Source of the DNA: Rotaria sordida
Lineage: Eukaryota; Rotifera; Eurotatoria; Philodinida; Philodinidae
DNA length: 64,000 bases
Reading direction: 5' to 3'
Assembly (NCBI GenBank): GCA_905250125.1
Contig: CAJNOL010001232.1
Span: forward strand, 1 to 64,000
Shown: piece by piece, positions 48,060-60,165 of the stretch
Layout: every line of letters begins with the position of its first letter
Position numbering within the stretch: position 1 is the first letter of the stretch
Position numbers and translations under genes: made by a program
Notes under the pieces: model-generated
Told to the model about the DNA's origin: nothing
Database searches by the model: none
What the model saw: the letters and a program-made list of their open reading frames with translations, nothing else

Positions 48060-48660
48060 ACTATTATCCATTTCAAAATATAATGTGCTCCACTGTTTTT
48101 TGAATAACTCGAGAACGCAAACAGCTACAGATCTGCGGTTTTCACAAATCGAAAGAGGAGACTAGGGCACGTCTTTTTCTCCAATATTGTATAAGACGAA
48201 ATCATTTTAAAATCAGTCATCTTTGCAAGACACCGAAAAAAATGTACAAAGACAATCTGTCATTCAGATGAAATTTTGACAATAAGTAAATTTGCTTAAA
48301 AATCAAAAGAGTTCCATGACTTTCATGCAAGTAAATAGACGACTTTATTTGCTCAACATTAGGATAGAGGAAGATAATCATTCCAATTAGATCTTGAATT
48401 ATAGATCTGAAGTTCTTCTCTATAGATCACATGCCAAAATCAAAATTTCATCGGAATGATAGATCGCTTTCATGCACCTTTTGTCGTGTTTTGCAGAAAT
48501 TACTGGTTTTAAAATGACTTTCGTCTTATACAATATTGGAGAAAAAGACGTGCCCCCGTCTTCTCTTTCGATTGATGAAAATCACAGATCTCTAGCTGCT
48601 TGCGTTCTCAACTTATTGAAAAAACACTGGAGCACATTATATTTTGAAATGGACAATAGT
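48060..48660. repeat. Long imperfect foldback repeat, about 230-bp arms
   Basis: Left arm 48060-48292 and right arm about 48430-48660 are inverted copies. Clear matches are CATTTCAAAATATAATGTGC against GCACATTATATTTTGAAATG at the outer ends, GTCTTTTTCTCCAATATTGT against ACAATATTGGAGAAAAAGAC in the middle, and GATGAAATTTTGA against TCAAAATTTCATC near the loop. The loop is about 140 bp. The open frame at 48472-48729 lies in the right arm and is not a gene. Confidence 0.85.
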
Positions 48661-49602
48661 TGTTATTCTAGGCGTGACTATACATCTTATCTAGTCTTTT
48701 TTTTTCAAAAAGTCCTAAAACATAACTAATCCACAACTACCGTTCTGGTTGCTTAACTGACAGCTGTCATTCTCTTTGCTCTGTCTAGTCTTCTTGAGAA
48801 AAAGACTAGGCGTGTTGCACCGTCCTTATACCCGTCCAAAAAGCAATTTGAAATCAAAAAAGGAAGCGCATCCGAGATGCTGAATAGAACGAGTTGTAGT
48901 CTAATGTATTGATCGAGTCTGGATTCTTCTAAATGATAGAACTATAAGGAAGAACGTTAGATTAGATTAGAACATACATGCAATATATCACTTATTGGTC
49001 GGTTAGCTGATTGACCTCTAAGATCAAGTATAATCAACCTCTACATATCAACAAATATTCAAAGATGCTACTTAATACAATTTCTCTCAGTTTTTTAAAG
49101 CATGAATAAAAAATTTGTATTATAGAACATAGAATTAGTTCCATAAAGTTGAATTGGACAAATTAAAAACTCGGAAAATTCTTTTTTTTTTCTCACATCA
49201 TGATTGAAGTTTATTTTAATTGTAAATTTTTGTCAATTTAAATTATCAGAATTTATAGTTAAACTGTAATGAAATTATCGTATAAAGATATTAGAATTAT
49301 TTTTAAGCTAAATGATGTTTAGTTTACTTTACAATCTAAGAAATTTTAAAGAACATTAATGGGAAATCTTTGTTAAGAAGTAATCAGAGTGCTTTGTATT
49401 TTAATCTACTTCTTTGTGCTTCAATAAAATGTTGTACTTTTACTATAAAAAGAATACAAATATTTATTTTTCTGAGAGATGCTCAATATATTCTGTGATA
49501 TGAAGCAATAAAATTGAAAAGTTGTATACAGTATATGATGAAAAACCGGCGGGCTAGAATTAATAGTTACATTTTATATTGTAACTTTTGATCATCTAAT
49601 AT

Positions 49603-50272
49603 ATTTTGTTAAAAAGCAACGTATATCACAAGATGCGACGTGAAAATTTCTACAATCTACAATACAAAGTTTATTTTATATATGCACTTTTAGTGTTTAA
49701 TATGGACAAAATTCTGCGTGACCAAATTTTGATGCTGCGAAATAGTTAGTTTTTTGGTACACGGCGGATTCCTTTTCTTATTTCTTCGATTAATGAGTCA
49801 TATCGAAGGTCATTATCGATGGCCAGTTTTAGATCATTGATTGTGTTTTGATTATATTTATTTTTTCACACACTGATGTTATTGGTTAGAGAGACATACA
49901 AACTTCATAATAACACATCTCATCTGTATAAGTGTGTTACTGAATAAAAAGAAATGAAATATGAAGACCTATGAAAAGTGGTTATGCGAATGATTGATCA
50001 TGCATGACATCGATTCTAATTGCTAAACAATTATGAAACGTAGTCAGTGGAATAAGGTTAAAAACTATGATACATTAATTAATGAAATAAGAAACGGAAT
50101 CTGCCATATGTCAAAGAAATAACTTTTTCGTAGCATCAAAATATGGTCATAGATAGTTTCGTCTATGTTGAAAACAAAAGATGCATATATAAAATAAGCT
50201 TTGTATTGTAAATTTTAAAGCTTTCCATGCTGCATCTTGTAGTATATTTTGCTTTTAATAAAATGCATTGGA
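49603..50272. repeat. Long imperfect foldback repeat
   Basis: Left arm 49603-49800 and right arm about 50085-50272 are inverted and diverged by about a quarter. Examples are TACAATACAAAGTTTATTTT against AAAATAAGCTTTGTATTGTA, and CAAATTTTGATGCTGCGAAA against TTTCGTAGCATCAAAATATG (both read on the plus strand). The loop is about 285 bp and codes for nothing visible. The arm end CACAAGATGCGACG is similar to words near 44550, so fragments of the same family may lie there. Confidence 0.8.
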
Positions 50273-50799
50273 TGATGAAAAAATAAAATAAAAAATAGGA
50301 CTATTTATTCTAGTCCACCTGTTACATAAAAACATGGATTTGTTAAGTATGTTTCCAACCTTTAACATTATTCTTAATTTTGAAGGTCGCTTCTTATTGG
50401 TAGTTCAGTTAGAGAAAAAGCAACAACACCAATAACAATGTACATGTATATCAATAGAAATTTAAGAAAAAATACTAATTTTCATAATCATGATGTAGTA
50501 GATTTCATTACACTGTCAATTACAATGAGAAAAAAGTGTCTTCGTATGATACTATACGATTTTGAATATTGGGCTTGAACATATTCCGAATCTTAAGACT
50601 CTGCAGCATTTTAAAGCGTCTATTTTAATTTGTTTCATTAGTATCAGTTGATTCTCAATCAAAAAAATAAGCGAAATGATTATCATTCTAGCATCTGATC
50701 TATATTCTGAAAGTACTGGATTATTCATTACTGATTGCTGAAGATGATGAAAATGCTTAAAAAGTACTTGCATTATAATTGACTGCTTTTTCGTTCTTA

Positions 50800-51210
50800 T
50801 ACGGACTAATCTAAACTAGTTATAGGAATAGTTAAGCCAAACAAAATAGTTGCTTTAAGACATTAGACTAGTCTAGATTAAGATTGGCAATATCTTCTCA
50901 AAAACAAACTAGTTTAACTGATTGTAGTTATATATCGAATGAAAAAATACTACTGTGCTGTTTAGACTGTCTAAACTGACGTCTGTTTGTTGTTAGAATG
51001 AAATATGTCATCAGAAGATCCGTTCGATGTTGGATTAAATATTCGAATTCATCTCTTACCTCATTTATTTTTTCTGCTTTTCTGTTCTACTGACTAGTCC
51101 GGATGGAATGAACAAACAAAACGGACTAGACATGATGAATGTAAACACGTTTTGGATCAGTCCTGACCGATATACAAAACGTTTCAGACTACACATGACG
51201 GTTAGTGTGA
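50800..51210. repeat. Cluster of ACTAG-type inverted words, possible non-autonomous element
   Basis: TAATCTAAACTAG (near 50803) and its near-complement CTAGTCTAGATTA (near 50870), the palindrome TTTAGACTGTCTAAA (near 50960), GACTAGTCC, and AGTGTGAACAC at the right edge recur within 400 bp. Some DNA transposons have subterminal repeats arranged like this. The limits and class are not established. Confidence 0.3.
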
Positions 51211-53339
51211 ACACTTTTGATTAATTACGTTGGGCATTCTCACTTATCTTTTACTTACTTGTGAGGAGAGAAAGTACATGAATAACGACTAACAGTAGAA
51301 CTTTAAGAAGAAAGTAACAGTGGATCAATGAATTTTGGAATCTTTAGATCTGATGTTGGTATTGGCTTCGGAGCCACTTTTTTGGTGAGAGTTTTTGTGT
51401 TATCTATGCACATCTTTATCCAAACAAAGCTAAGAGTAGGTAGTTCTGCGACTGTCTTGCCATCACACTGTCATGTGTTAAAACTTATAACAACATCTAA
51501 AGAAAGAGAACAAGAACATATAGTTATTTATATTATATGTATATATACAACTTTATAGTCCATTAATGTCTGATGAAGACAATTTCGTTTTTCAAAACGT
51601 GACAATTTAATTTTAAGTTTTATGAATTCATTATTTCATTTATGTATTTATTAGTTTAATTATATATTAAATTATTATTTAGTTTATTTGAAATCAATTC
51701 GCAATTTTTAAAGATAAATTAAATGGTTCGCTTCTTCTTCAGGACTTAACTTAGTTTGAACGTTTTTATGAATCTAGTAAAAATGTTTTCATCTTATTTG
51801 AAGTACATAATTCTTTACTTACTAGATGAAAAGATATTACTGAAGTCATAGATTATCGTTATAAAATTTTATTAGAAATTGATAATTAATTGTGGTTGCA
51901 TATTTCAAGTTATGAAAAGTATTCAACTCTCTGATACAGAAAAAAAACAAGTATAATAGGTTGTGTATTTCATTCATGAACAGCGGTGTTTATTTGTCAA
52001 TCAATAAAATTGAAGCAGAAAATCTTGATTTAATTTTCTCACAATTCTCCGACTTTACCATGTTTAAGGACCGAAAAAGTATAACGAAGCGTCGATATTC
52101 TATCTGATATCAATCAAATTTCTCTATTAAAATGAATGGTCATTTTTTTAGTTATCTGACTGCACTAGTCTCTGAAGGGCATGTTCCTTCTGAAACTCTC
52201 AATATATAGTTACAAAATTCTTAAACCAACGAAAGTACATTAAGATCAACTAGGTCAATACCCAGTGTTTCTTCTACAGGGATGAACTTTACAGTTTTAC
52301 ATTGTCTTGCTCGAACTAATAAATTATCCACGTTACAAAAAATCAAAAGCAAACCCGCTTAAAAACCTATATCGAAAATAGTGTTCTTAATGCATATAAC
52401 TGTGTAGCCAATCTTTTTAGTCCACTTAATATCAAACAACTGTTACAAAATGCACGAATGATATCAATTCAAGAATTCAGTATCATCATCTCATGACAAT
52501 TGTGCAGTCGTAGTTAACAGAAATAGTTGACAGCATAAATGCAGACTCGAATACTGAATCGGACAATGAAACAGACCATAGTGTGACTAATGACCTGTCC
52601 ATAAAATTCGGGCTTATCGCATATTTTGAAATTAAATGGAACACAACTTTTATAATGATTGATCGTTTCAGCTTTTATTGTTCCATCGTAGCTAATATCA
52701 CTAGTTGACCATTCAAAATTGTATATATTAGTGCAGCACAACAAATAAAAGTTGGTTCGAACAAATTTTAAATTTATTAATGATAACTGATGTCAAATAA
52801 ATGATCAATATATTGTACTAAAATCGTTTCTTATTGCTACAAATGTTATTTCTTCTAAAAATGATCCTACTTTAACAGCAGCCTATTCAGGTAAGTTATA
52901 TATCAGTTGTTCAATGTTGTACAATATTATCTAACACATCTCTCATATTTTAGTTCAATACGCTTTACATAATTTTTTTATCGGATCCATCTGAAATGAT
53001 TCCGTACTCCTTAAGCTGTTTAAACTTTGTCGTTGTGAAAAACTTGAATTACATTTCGGCCAAAAAAAGTACCGGTTCGGTGAGTTATTAGCATGCTAGT
53101 TTTAATATTCAGTGGCGTCCTCAGAGCCATAGAATACTGTGTTATAAAACACAAAAGTACTTCATCGATAAAATTCTATTCGAAAAACTTTCTTTATAGT
53201 AATAGTGATTATTTCTTGATCGTTCTAACACTAGAAAAGTTAAATAAAAATCAATTATTAGTTTAAACAAAAAAAAAGCAAATACTATACATAAAGTTAA
53301 ATTTCATTTTTCATGGATCGAATTTAACTATTGTCCAAA

Positions 53340-54690
53340 AATTGGTGTTTTCGTGGCCGTTTCACTACGATTATAATGAGAAAAATGATGTTTATAATTC
53401 ATGCTGTAGACTTTTGTTTAGAGACTCGTATGAACATAATGCAATTTCATTTTTGAAAAAAGCAGTTGATCATACGACTGAATTAAGTCTTATTTATTCG
53501 GTAGAGAAAGAGACTGATTTTTCATTTAATATTTGACATGCTTCAAAGAGTATTTGAATATATGTAATTTCGATAAAGATTGGAAAGCTCAAAGATTATT
53601 TGAAACATTTATGCTGCAAAAGTGTTCACTACATGAATAAAACTTCTTACCCGAGCCTTTCTTGAAAGTTTTTGATAAATATAATCTTGCTTACAGGTAG
53701 GGATGCTTTCTGTTTCTCTTTCAATCAAATAAAAGCAATCTACATACTTTTCGAAGAAGAATAATACATAAAAACGCTACTTGATCAAAGCAAACATATC
53801 TTCAACGGATTATATGCATTTAGTTGACATTTCTGATTACACAAAAGAGAAAAGTTCCTATCTATTATCAAATTAAAACAATGAATTTTACGTGTAAATA
53901 AAAAATATTTAATAACTAACAATATAAAAACTACGAGTGTTACGATTTATTCAAAATCATCTTATTTTTCAACATTTTCTTTGTAATATATGTGATTGCG
54001 AATAAATAACCAACTAGTTTTAAATTTTCTTGGTTTTCTCATTATTTTATCTATATTTAGATGTAGATAGCTGGTGTTTTGGATCCTAATGACTATTATC
54101 ATCTTCGACAACGTCCACTTGAATTACAAAATGCAATAGCATTGCTAAAAGACGACATGCAAAAGAAAACTCAACAAATGGCTTAAGAACCTATTATTGC
54201 TCATTCAGTAAATGTTATCACTACTAAATCAAACTCTATGAATGTGTCTATAACCAATGTAAAAACGTAACGTTGAAAGTCTATACAGTCTTTGTAGTGT
54301 TGGACCATCATCACACATTATACCATCATTTAAAAACCAGCATGGTCTTTTGATGAAGAAATTGGATTTTATTGTTTCATCTGTCAATGTCGATGAACAA
54401 GTGAAGTTTTCTCATTTCTGAAGTACTTAAGAGAAATGGTTGCCAATAATGGATGCCGTTGTTCATCGAATTAATGTTATCCTTTCCTCTTCAGTTCAAT
54501 GTCAATCAACTGTTAGTGTTGCAGGTTATATACGACGAAAGCAACGATGTCCACTGCCACCAACAAGTCTTCGTTATTCTTTTGTATTGAAAGACCGTCA
54601 TAAGCTAGCATTACTTCAAAATTATTCACGACAATATGATTATATGATAGATATCTATTTTCTTTACCATTGCTTTTGTTGTCGATAAAA
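53340..54690 (+). pseudogene. Coding-like scraps, unidentified and decayed
   Basis: Two plus-strand frames (53342-53536 and 54440-54688) and a stretch near 54068-54185 (with the words VLDPNDYYHLRQRP and LELQNAIALLKDDMQKK) have protein-like composition but are separated by stops and do not join through evident splice sites. The VLDP word faintly recalls hAT transposases; I would not assign it. This may be an old gene or transposon, or chance. Confidence 0.3.
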
Positions 54691-56123
54691 ACTTTTTGTT
54701 TATGTTTATTTTAGACGTTATTTGTGCGATATTTCTTTTCATTTCGTTGTTATAAATCTTTCAGTCTTCATCTACATAGAAACGCTATAGTATAATAAAC
54801 TATTTAATGGACTTACTAACGGATTTTGTCTTTATGGATTGTTTCTGCGAGACCTGGAATAGAAGAACTCCGTTTATTTTACTGTCAAGGTTATAGTTAC
54901 TTGGTGCACTCCTTTCTTCTTTTTCATTGTAAGTCTGATCTTTTCGATGCGTTCTCTGAAGTCAGAACCATTGCTGGATTTATTCTTGCTTGCTTTTTCG
55001 AAAAATGACTCATCTTCAAAACAAAACGTTGAGGGAGCAAGAAATCAAGCAAGAACAGAAGCTATATTAATGTGTGATCGTTCGTGACAAAAGAGGAAGA
55101 CGATAAAATTATCATCATGTGTTCTCTTACCTTTATGTCATTAGCTTAGATTCAGCTTTTCTCCCATCGTTCGTCACACAATTTACTATGTCCACATGCA
55201 TATAGAATATTGACACAATCAGCTATAATAACGAGCGATAGAAACTAAAATGACAGCAGTACGGTGTCCTTGTTTTATCTTGTCTCATTTATCTGTAATA
55301 TGTTTCTTGTATAAGAGCAATAAAATACATAATTATCACTCATGCATAATAACGAGATAGAAAAGAGCACGTGTTTCTCGATCATTTAAAACCGATTTAG
55401 ACACGGAGAAGTAAACAACACAATTTTAGTCACACAAGGTATATAAAACTTGGAGCTCTTATAAAAAATTCAGCAGCGACAATAGTTCCGAAAACGCTAA
55501 AAATATAAAAGTTCGTTTGAGGAAGAAAAACGTTCGTTGCTAGTAAATGGACGACAAAGGAAATACAAAGCTTACGTAGAAATTGTGATTAGATATCTGT
55601 TGAATGGCTTCGGATATTTTCTTTAAATAATGAGCAGGATTTCGACTGTTGCTATGATAAATTCAGTCAGTATTAGCTCTAGAGGAAATTTTAATCCACT
55701 ATCAGGGCAGTACAATTACAGAAGCAGAGATATAAAATTTCGGTGGTTATGTGAGTGACAAAATCCCAGCTCAAAATTTTGGGCAAGACAATGATTTTAT
55801 ATTCGGCTTGAGAATGATCAGTTTTGCACGAAAAAAATATAACTGACAAATACTCGAATTCAATCTTGCGCCTAGTCGATTGGAGATCAACGAGGCATCG
55901 AATCACTTGACTGAATCGCAAAATTTAAACATACAATGAACGAATGATGCAAACCCAAAACATGCATTTTGAAAGTCATATATCAGTTAATATTTTTAAT
56001 ACACCAATGCAATTACTGAAAGAGAAAGGATAAAGAAGAAACGTGTAGGTTTTTATCTTTTCCAAATCAGTATGAAACGATGTTCTTAGCCAAAAAAAGA
56101 ACAAGTTCTATTGTATGCTCTAG

Positions 56124-57853
56124 ATGTCAAACAATGATATATCTGCCACTACTTTACCTATTGTCGATGCTCATCATCATTTGTGGAACTTGAGTGATCC
56201 AAATCATCACTATACATTTTTGCGCCCGGACACACCCAATGATTTTATAGCAGGCGATCGCAGGCCTCTCAAATCAACCTATTCAATTCAAGATTATATC
56301 AAGGATACTGGTCCATATAATGTGGTCAAATCAGTACATGTTGAAGCAGCCTATGATATACATGCCGATCCATGGGGTGATATTGAATGGCTATATGAAC
56401 AAGCCAAGACAAATAAGAATCAACTACCCAATGTGCTAGTAGCACATGCTAATTTGGCTGATGATCAAGTGCGTGAAAGACTTGCGACGTTAACGAATCG
56501 ATTTGATAAAGTGCGAGGTATTCGACACTTGATCAATTGGTTAGATAGCAAGGAGAGTAAATACACATTGTGTGATCGACCTGATTATTTGACTGATGAT
56601 AAATGGAAACAAGGATTTGGTTTATTGAATCAGTATGGATTGTCGTTTGATTTAGCAATCTATCATCATCAGATGAATGATGCTGCTCAGCTCGCACGAG
56701 AAAACTTAGACACAACTATCATTCTTGATCATTGTGGTGAGTCATATCTCCGAAAACAGTGTGTTAGATTAGTTACTAGGAAAGATTATTATATGAAAAC
56801 TGGGATAGTACGATAGTTTTCGCTCCGCGAAGTATACATTCTCATTACAATTCAACTTAGTAGAACCTTTTTCTCTATTATAGGGGTATATTCTTGTGAT
56901 ATATCATTTTGATCGCAGCGAGAGTCAGACTGAAAAACACTCGACAGAAGGCAATAACACAGGTATATGATGTATACTTTTCGGTATATAAATCTATTCC
57001 TCGATCAATAATGTATGTGTCTTAATCATTTGGTATAGAGAGCAAAATCAATAGTACATTGACGAAGATTGATATCAAACAGATATTAAAGTTATTCTTT
57101 GTTTCACTAAAACGATCTCAGCACCAGAAAAGAAACGGCAACAATGAGAGAGATTCCCATCTACTGAGTATTGGTCACGTTGCACCATTATCTTGTGAAA
57201 AAGTACCTGCTCTTCGCGTCCCATACTCATATTTATCCGTCGCTTTCCTTTCTTAGTTCTGCTCCGAACTGGATCACCTTGTGTTGAATTTTTTCTGTGA
57301 ACTGCAAATCTCTGCTGAAAAGTACAGTTTCAGATCATCGTTGTTTCAATAGCTTGAGTATTTTCTGCCGTGAGATATAAATGAGACATCTGTAGATCAT
57401 AAAAAAATCTCTCATAAATCTTCTACCAATCCTTGACATAAACATTTATCTTTAATTTATGAGCATCAAGAAAAGTTTCACAAAAATATTGGATCTATTT
57501 GATTTATTTTGAATTTAGGTATGCCCTATGATAATATGGTCTCAATAAATCAATGGAAAGCAGGTATGGCTGCCTTGGCTCAACAGCCTAATGTATCATG
57601 TAAGCTAAGTGGTCTTGTCATGTTTCAACATAATTGGACAGCCGAATCTCTTCGACCCTTTTTGGAATGTGCATTGAATGTATTTGGCGTCGATCGATGT
57701 CTTTTTGCATCAAATTTTCCAGTTGATAAACTTCATGCAACATTCGGACAACTTGTTGAAGCCAATTTGCAAGTGGCCAAGGAAGTAGGATTAAGCAAAC
57801 AAGAAATTGAACGTATATTTCATGACAATGCTTTTCGTATCTATCGACTGTGA
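56124..57853 (+). CDS. Amidohydrolase-2 family protein, sugar-lactonase-like
   Basis: TIM-barrel metal-dependent hydrolase of the COG3618 type, whose known members are L-fuconolactonase and L-rhamnono-lactonase; these open sugar lactones in oxidative sugar breakdown. Two exons, 56124-56736 and 57519-57853, join in phase (GAT CAT TGT G | GT ATG) for 315 residues. The metal motif VDAHHHLW gives H17 and H19; LDHCGMP gives H203; ASNFPVD gives D274, the usual late aspartate. KVRGIRHLINW and NVSCKLSGL are also family-typical. The intron is 782 bp, unlike the usual 50-60 bp here. An AATAAA at 57913-57918 follows the stop. Close homologues known to me are bacterial, fungal and some animal; transfer is possible but the intron argues for long residence. 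The substrate is inferred only. Confidence 0.9.
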
Positions 57854-59410
57854 TTGTATGAGAGAGAAAAAGAGAGAAAAGTGCATGATAACTTTTACTA
57901 CATTTTGATTTCAATAAAAATAAAGTATCCTTGATATTTGACCTCCAATAGAAAATCTTTCAAGCAGCAGAATCGTCAAGAAAAATCAAATTTTCATATT
58001 CGGAGTGAAGGAGAGGAAAGTTGTTAGTTCGTGTACACTCTATTATGACGTGGACGCTCTATTGTTGTGTACTTGAAGGTAAGGGAGTGAGTTTGCAATG
58101 TAGAAATTAGAAGCGAGCATTACGATGGTTTTGGCCTTGCTAGAGATCCGTTGAAATGCTTTCACACGAAACGCGATACATTGTTCATCTAAAATGCATG
58201 TGAGCAAAGTTCAAAAGAAACTAAAGTTATCTAGATTTATTTTGGTATTCTAAAGTTATGATATCTTTTAACTCCTTCAACCCCTTTATTTCTTTTACTT
58301 CTTGTATCTTCTTTAATTTCTTTAATCTTTTTAACACCAATAGTTTTCTTATTAAATTTTGGCGCTCCCAGAGAGTTTTCCCACCTCCGATCCTTATATC
58401 GCTTATGGCCTGGTGAGGACTAAAATCTGTTGCTTTTCTAGGTCTCAATAGTGTCTGATATTTCGTTCGTCTTTCAAAAAATTCCACAACTGATACAAAG
58501 TACTATAGATAGACACGAGCGTCAGGAGGACATAAAACGCTCGTTTAGAGAATAAATACAATATATTTGCGATCGTTTATGGACCAATTAGGGTTTAGTT
58601 CTTTTGATAGTTTAATGATGTATTTTAGCGAATAGAATAGTATAGTACTAGTTGTATGCTCAGACTACATAAGTTAACTCCTTTGGTGAGATTAAATCAT
58701 ATGTTGCAATTACCTCCTACATCTCTATAAGCAGAAACTGGAACAAGATTCTGAAAATTCATTAAAAGTATCATACGTATATTTGAGTCATTTACTATTA
58801 TCGATTAAAAAAATTCTTAATTTGTCAATGATATCAGAATTTGTACATGCTTTATATAAACATAGCGAAACGATAAACTTTCAAGTTTTTAATGAAATTC
58901 AAAAAATTGACCAGAACTATCAAAAGTAATATTAACAGTTTGTGTATGAACAGGCGTCATACTATCAAAATCAAATCACATGGACGTTTTTTGTAGTCAT
59001 CAACATATGTACACGTATGGAGAAAAACAATACATGATAAATACCTTTGAAGATGATATCTTCCTTATTTTGAGATCTTCAATATTTCAATCAATGAACA
59101 ATGTTACTTGTATAAATTTCCATATTTCATCATTCTTTGTCGTTTGATTAACCCGACTTTTCTCATTGTAAGTAATCTTTTTCCATTAATATTTTATCTA
59201 GCTACAACACTTATATTTGATTCTACAACACCATAATCAGTTGATTAATTCAATTAAAATCAATTTGTTTGACATAATATCATCTGGAAAATGTCTTTCC
59301 TGATGAAAATTATTATTTGAAATTATTTGCAAAACGGATCGATAATTGCAAATGAATAGTTTGTATATGTAGTTAATCTCATTCCCAATACGTATGTTTC
59401 CATCTATATA
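57854..59410. other. Intergenic region, no gene recognised
   Basis: Polyadenylation signal of the amidohydrolase at the left end. A T/C-rich low-complexity tract at 58255-58345 makes a Lys/Leu-repeat frame on the minus strand (58227-58487) that is probably not coding. Earlier parts of the hAT element could lie toward the right end, but I cannot recognise them. Confidence 0.45.
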
Positions 59411-59628
59411 TTGTTATTTTGGCGTGAACAACAACAAACTCTGCCAATTCTATCCAATATTGCGAAATCTGTATTTGTTATACAAGCGTCCTCAGTAGAA
59501 TCTGAGCGACATTTCTCAATGGCTGGACAAATTGTTACAGAAGAAAGATCCCAATTGGATCCTGAATGTGTGGAATCAGTGGTGGTATTAAAAGAAGCAC
59601 TGTTAAACAAGATGTGGCCTACACCAAA

Positions 59629-59667
<39 letters not shown>

Positions 59668-60165
59668 TTTTTAAATGATTAAGTATGAGTAAGATTAAAT
59701 ATGTAATTAAGATTAAATATGTAATAATTCATGCTTTTTTGTTTTTTTGCTATTCATACTCTTGAGTTTTTGTTTTTCGATATTTGTATATATTGTTTTA
59801 TATGAATTTTGAATTGAAACAAGAGAAGAAATAAAAACGGCAGATTGATTTGCATGGAAGAACATCATTTTTCGCACAACGAAATTCAATTTTGAAAAAT
59901 GTTCTTCAAATTTTTCACATGAAGAATCTACTTCATTGCCAACTAGCTTAGTCTCGTGATATTAAAAAAATGTACTGAGCTATGCTATCTTCACAACACA
60001 TAAAAAGGACTCGTATAGGTACCTATTGTTACCATGATAAAAATTTTCTTCACTGAACAACATTATAAAATCACCGGTTTTTCGCCGGTCTAGAAATTTT
60101 TTTAGACCGGCAGCCCGCCGGCCGGACCGGACCGGTCTAATTTTTCTTGACCGGTTACAACTCTG
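59411..60165 (+). mobile_element. 3' part of a hAT-superfamily DNA transposon
   Basis: The frame 59411-59632 encodes a hAT C-terminal dimerisation domain: LPILSNIAKSVFVIQASSVESERHFS with the diagnostic SSVESERHFSMAG, then a Glu-rich helix and VVVLKEALLN before the stop. Downstream lie a (TAA)n tract (59633-59664), a spacer, and a GC-rich subterminal block of repeated GGACCGGACCGG words (60110-60140). The block ends with the complement of CAGAGTTGTAACCGG at 60151-60165, which looks like a hAT terminal inverted repeat. The next 8 bases (AACCGCAG) could be the target duplication. The 5' end and most of the transposase are missing, so this copy cannot move itself. Confidence 0.8.

Larger units (their letters stand above)
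47843..56123. other. Repeat-rich region without a recognised intact gene
   Basis: An 8.3-kb stretch with two large foldback repeats (48060-48660 and 49603-50272), a block of ACTAGTC-type words at 50800-51210, and unassigned coding-like scraps at 53340-54690. The rest is AT-rich. No frame longer than 90 codons is recognised. Confidence 0.5.

Noticed and set aside
47844-48071. Minus-strand 75-codon frame upstream of the WLD/ISSG gene
   Set aside because: Its start lies in the outer arm of the foldback repeat and its content is low-complexity; probably chance.
58227-58487. Lys/Leu-repeat frame (LKRLKKLKK)
   Set aside because: Created by a simple TTTCTTTAA-type repeat; no domain and no supporting context.
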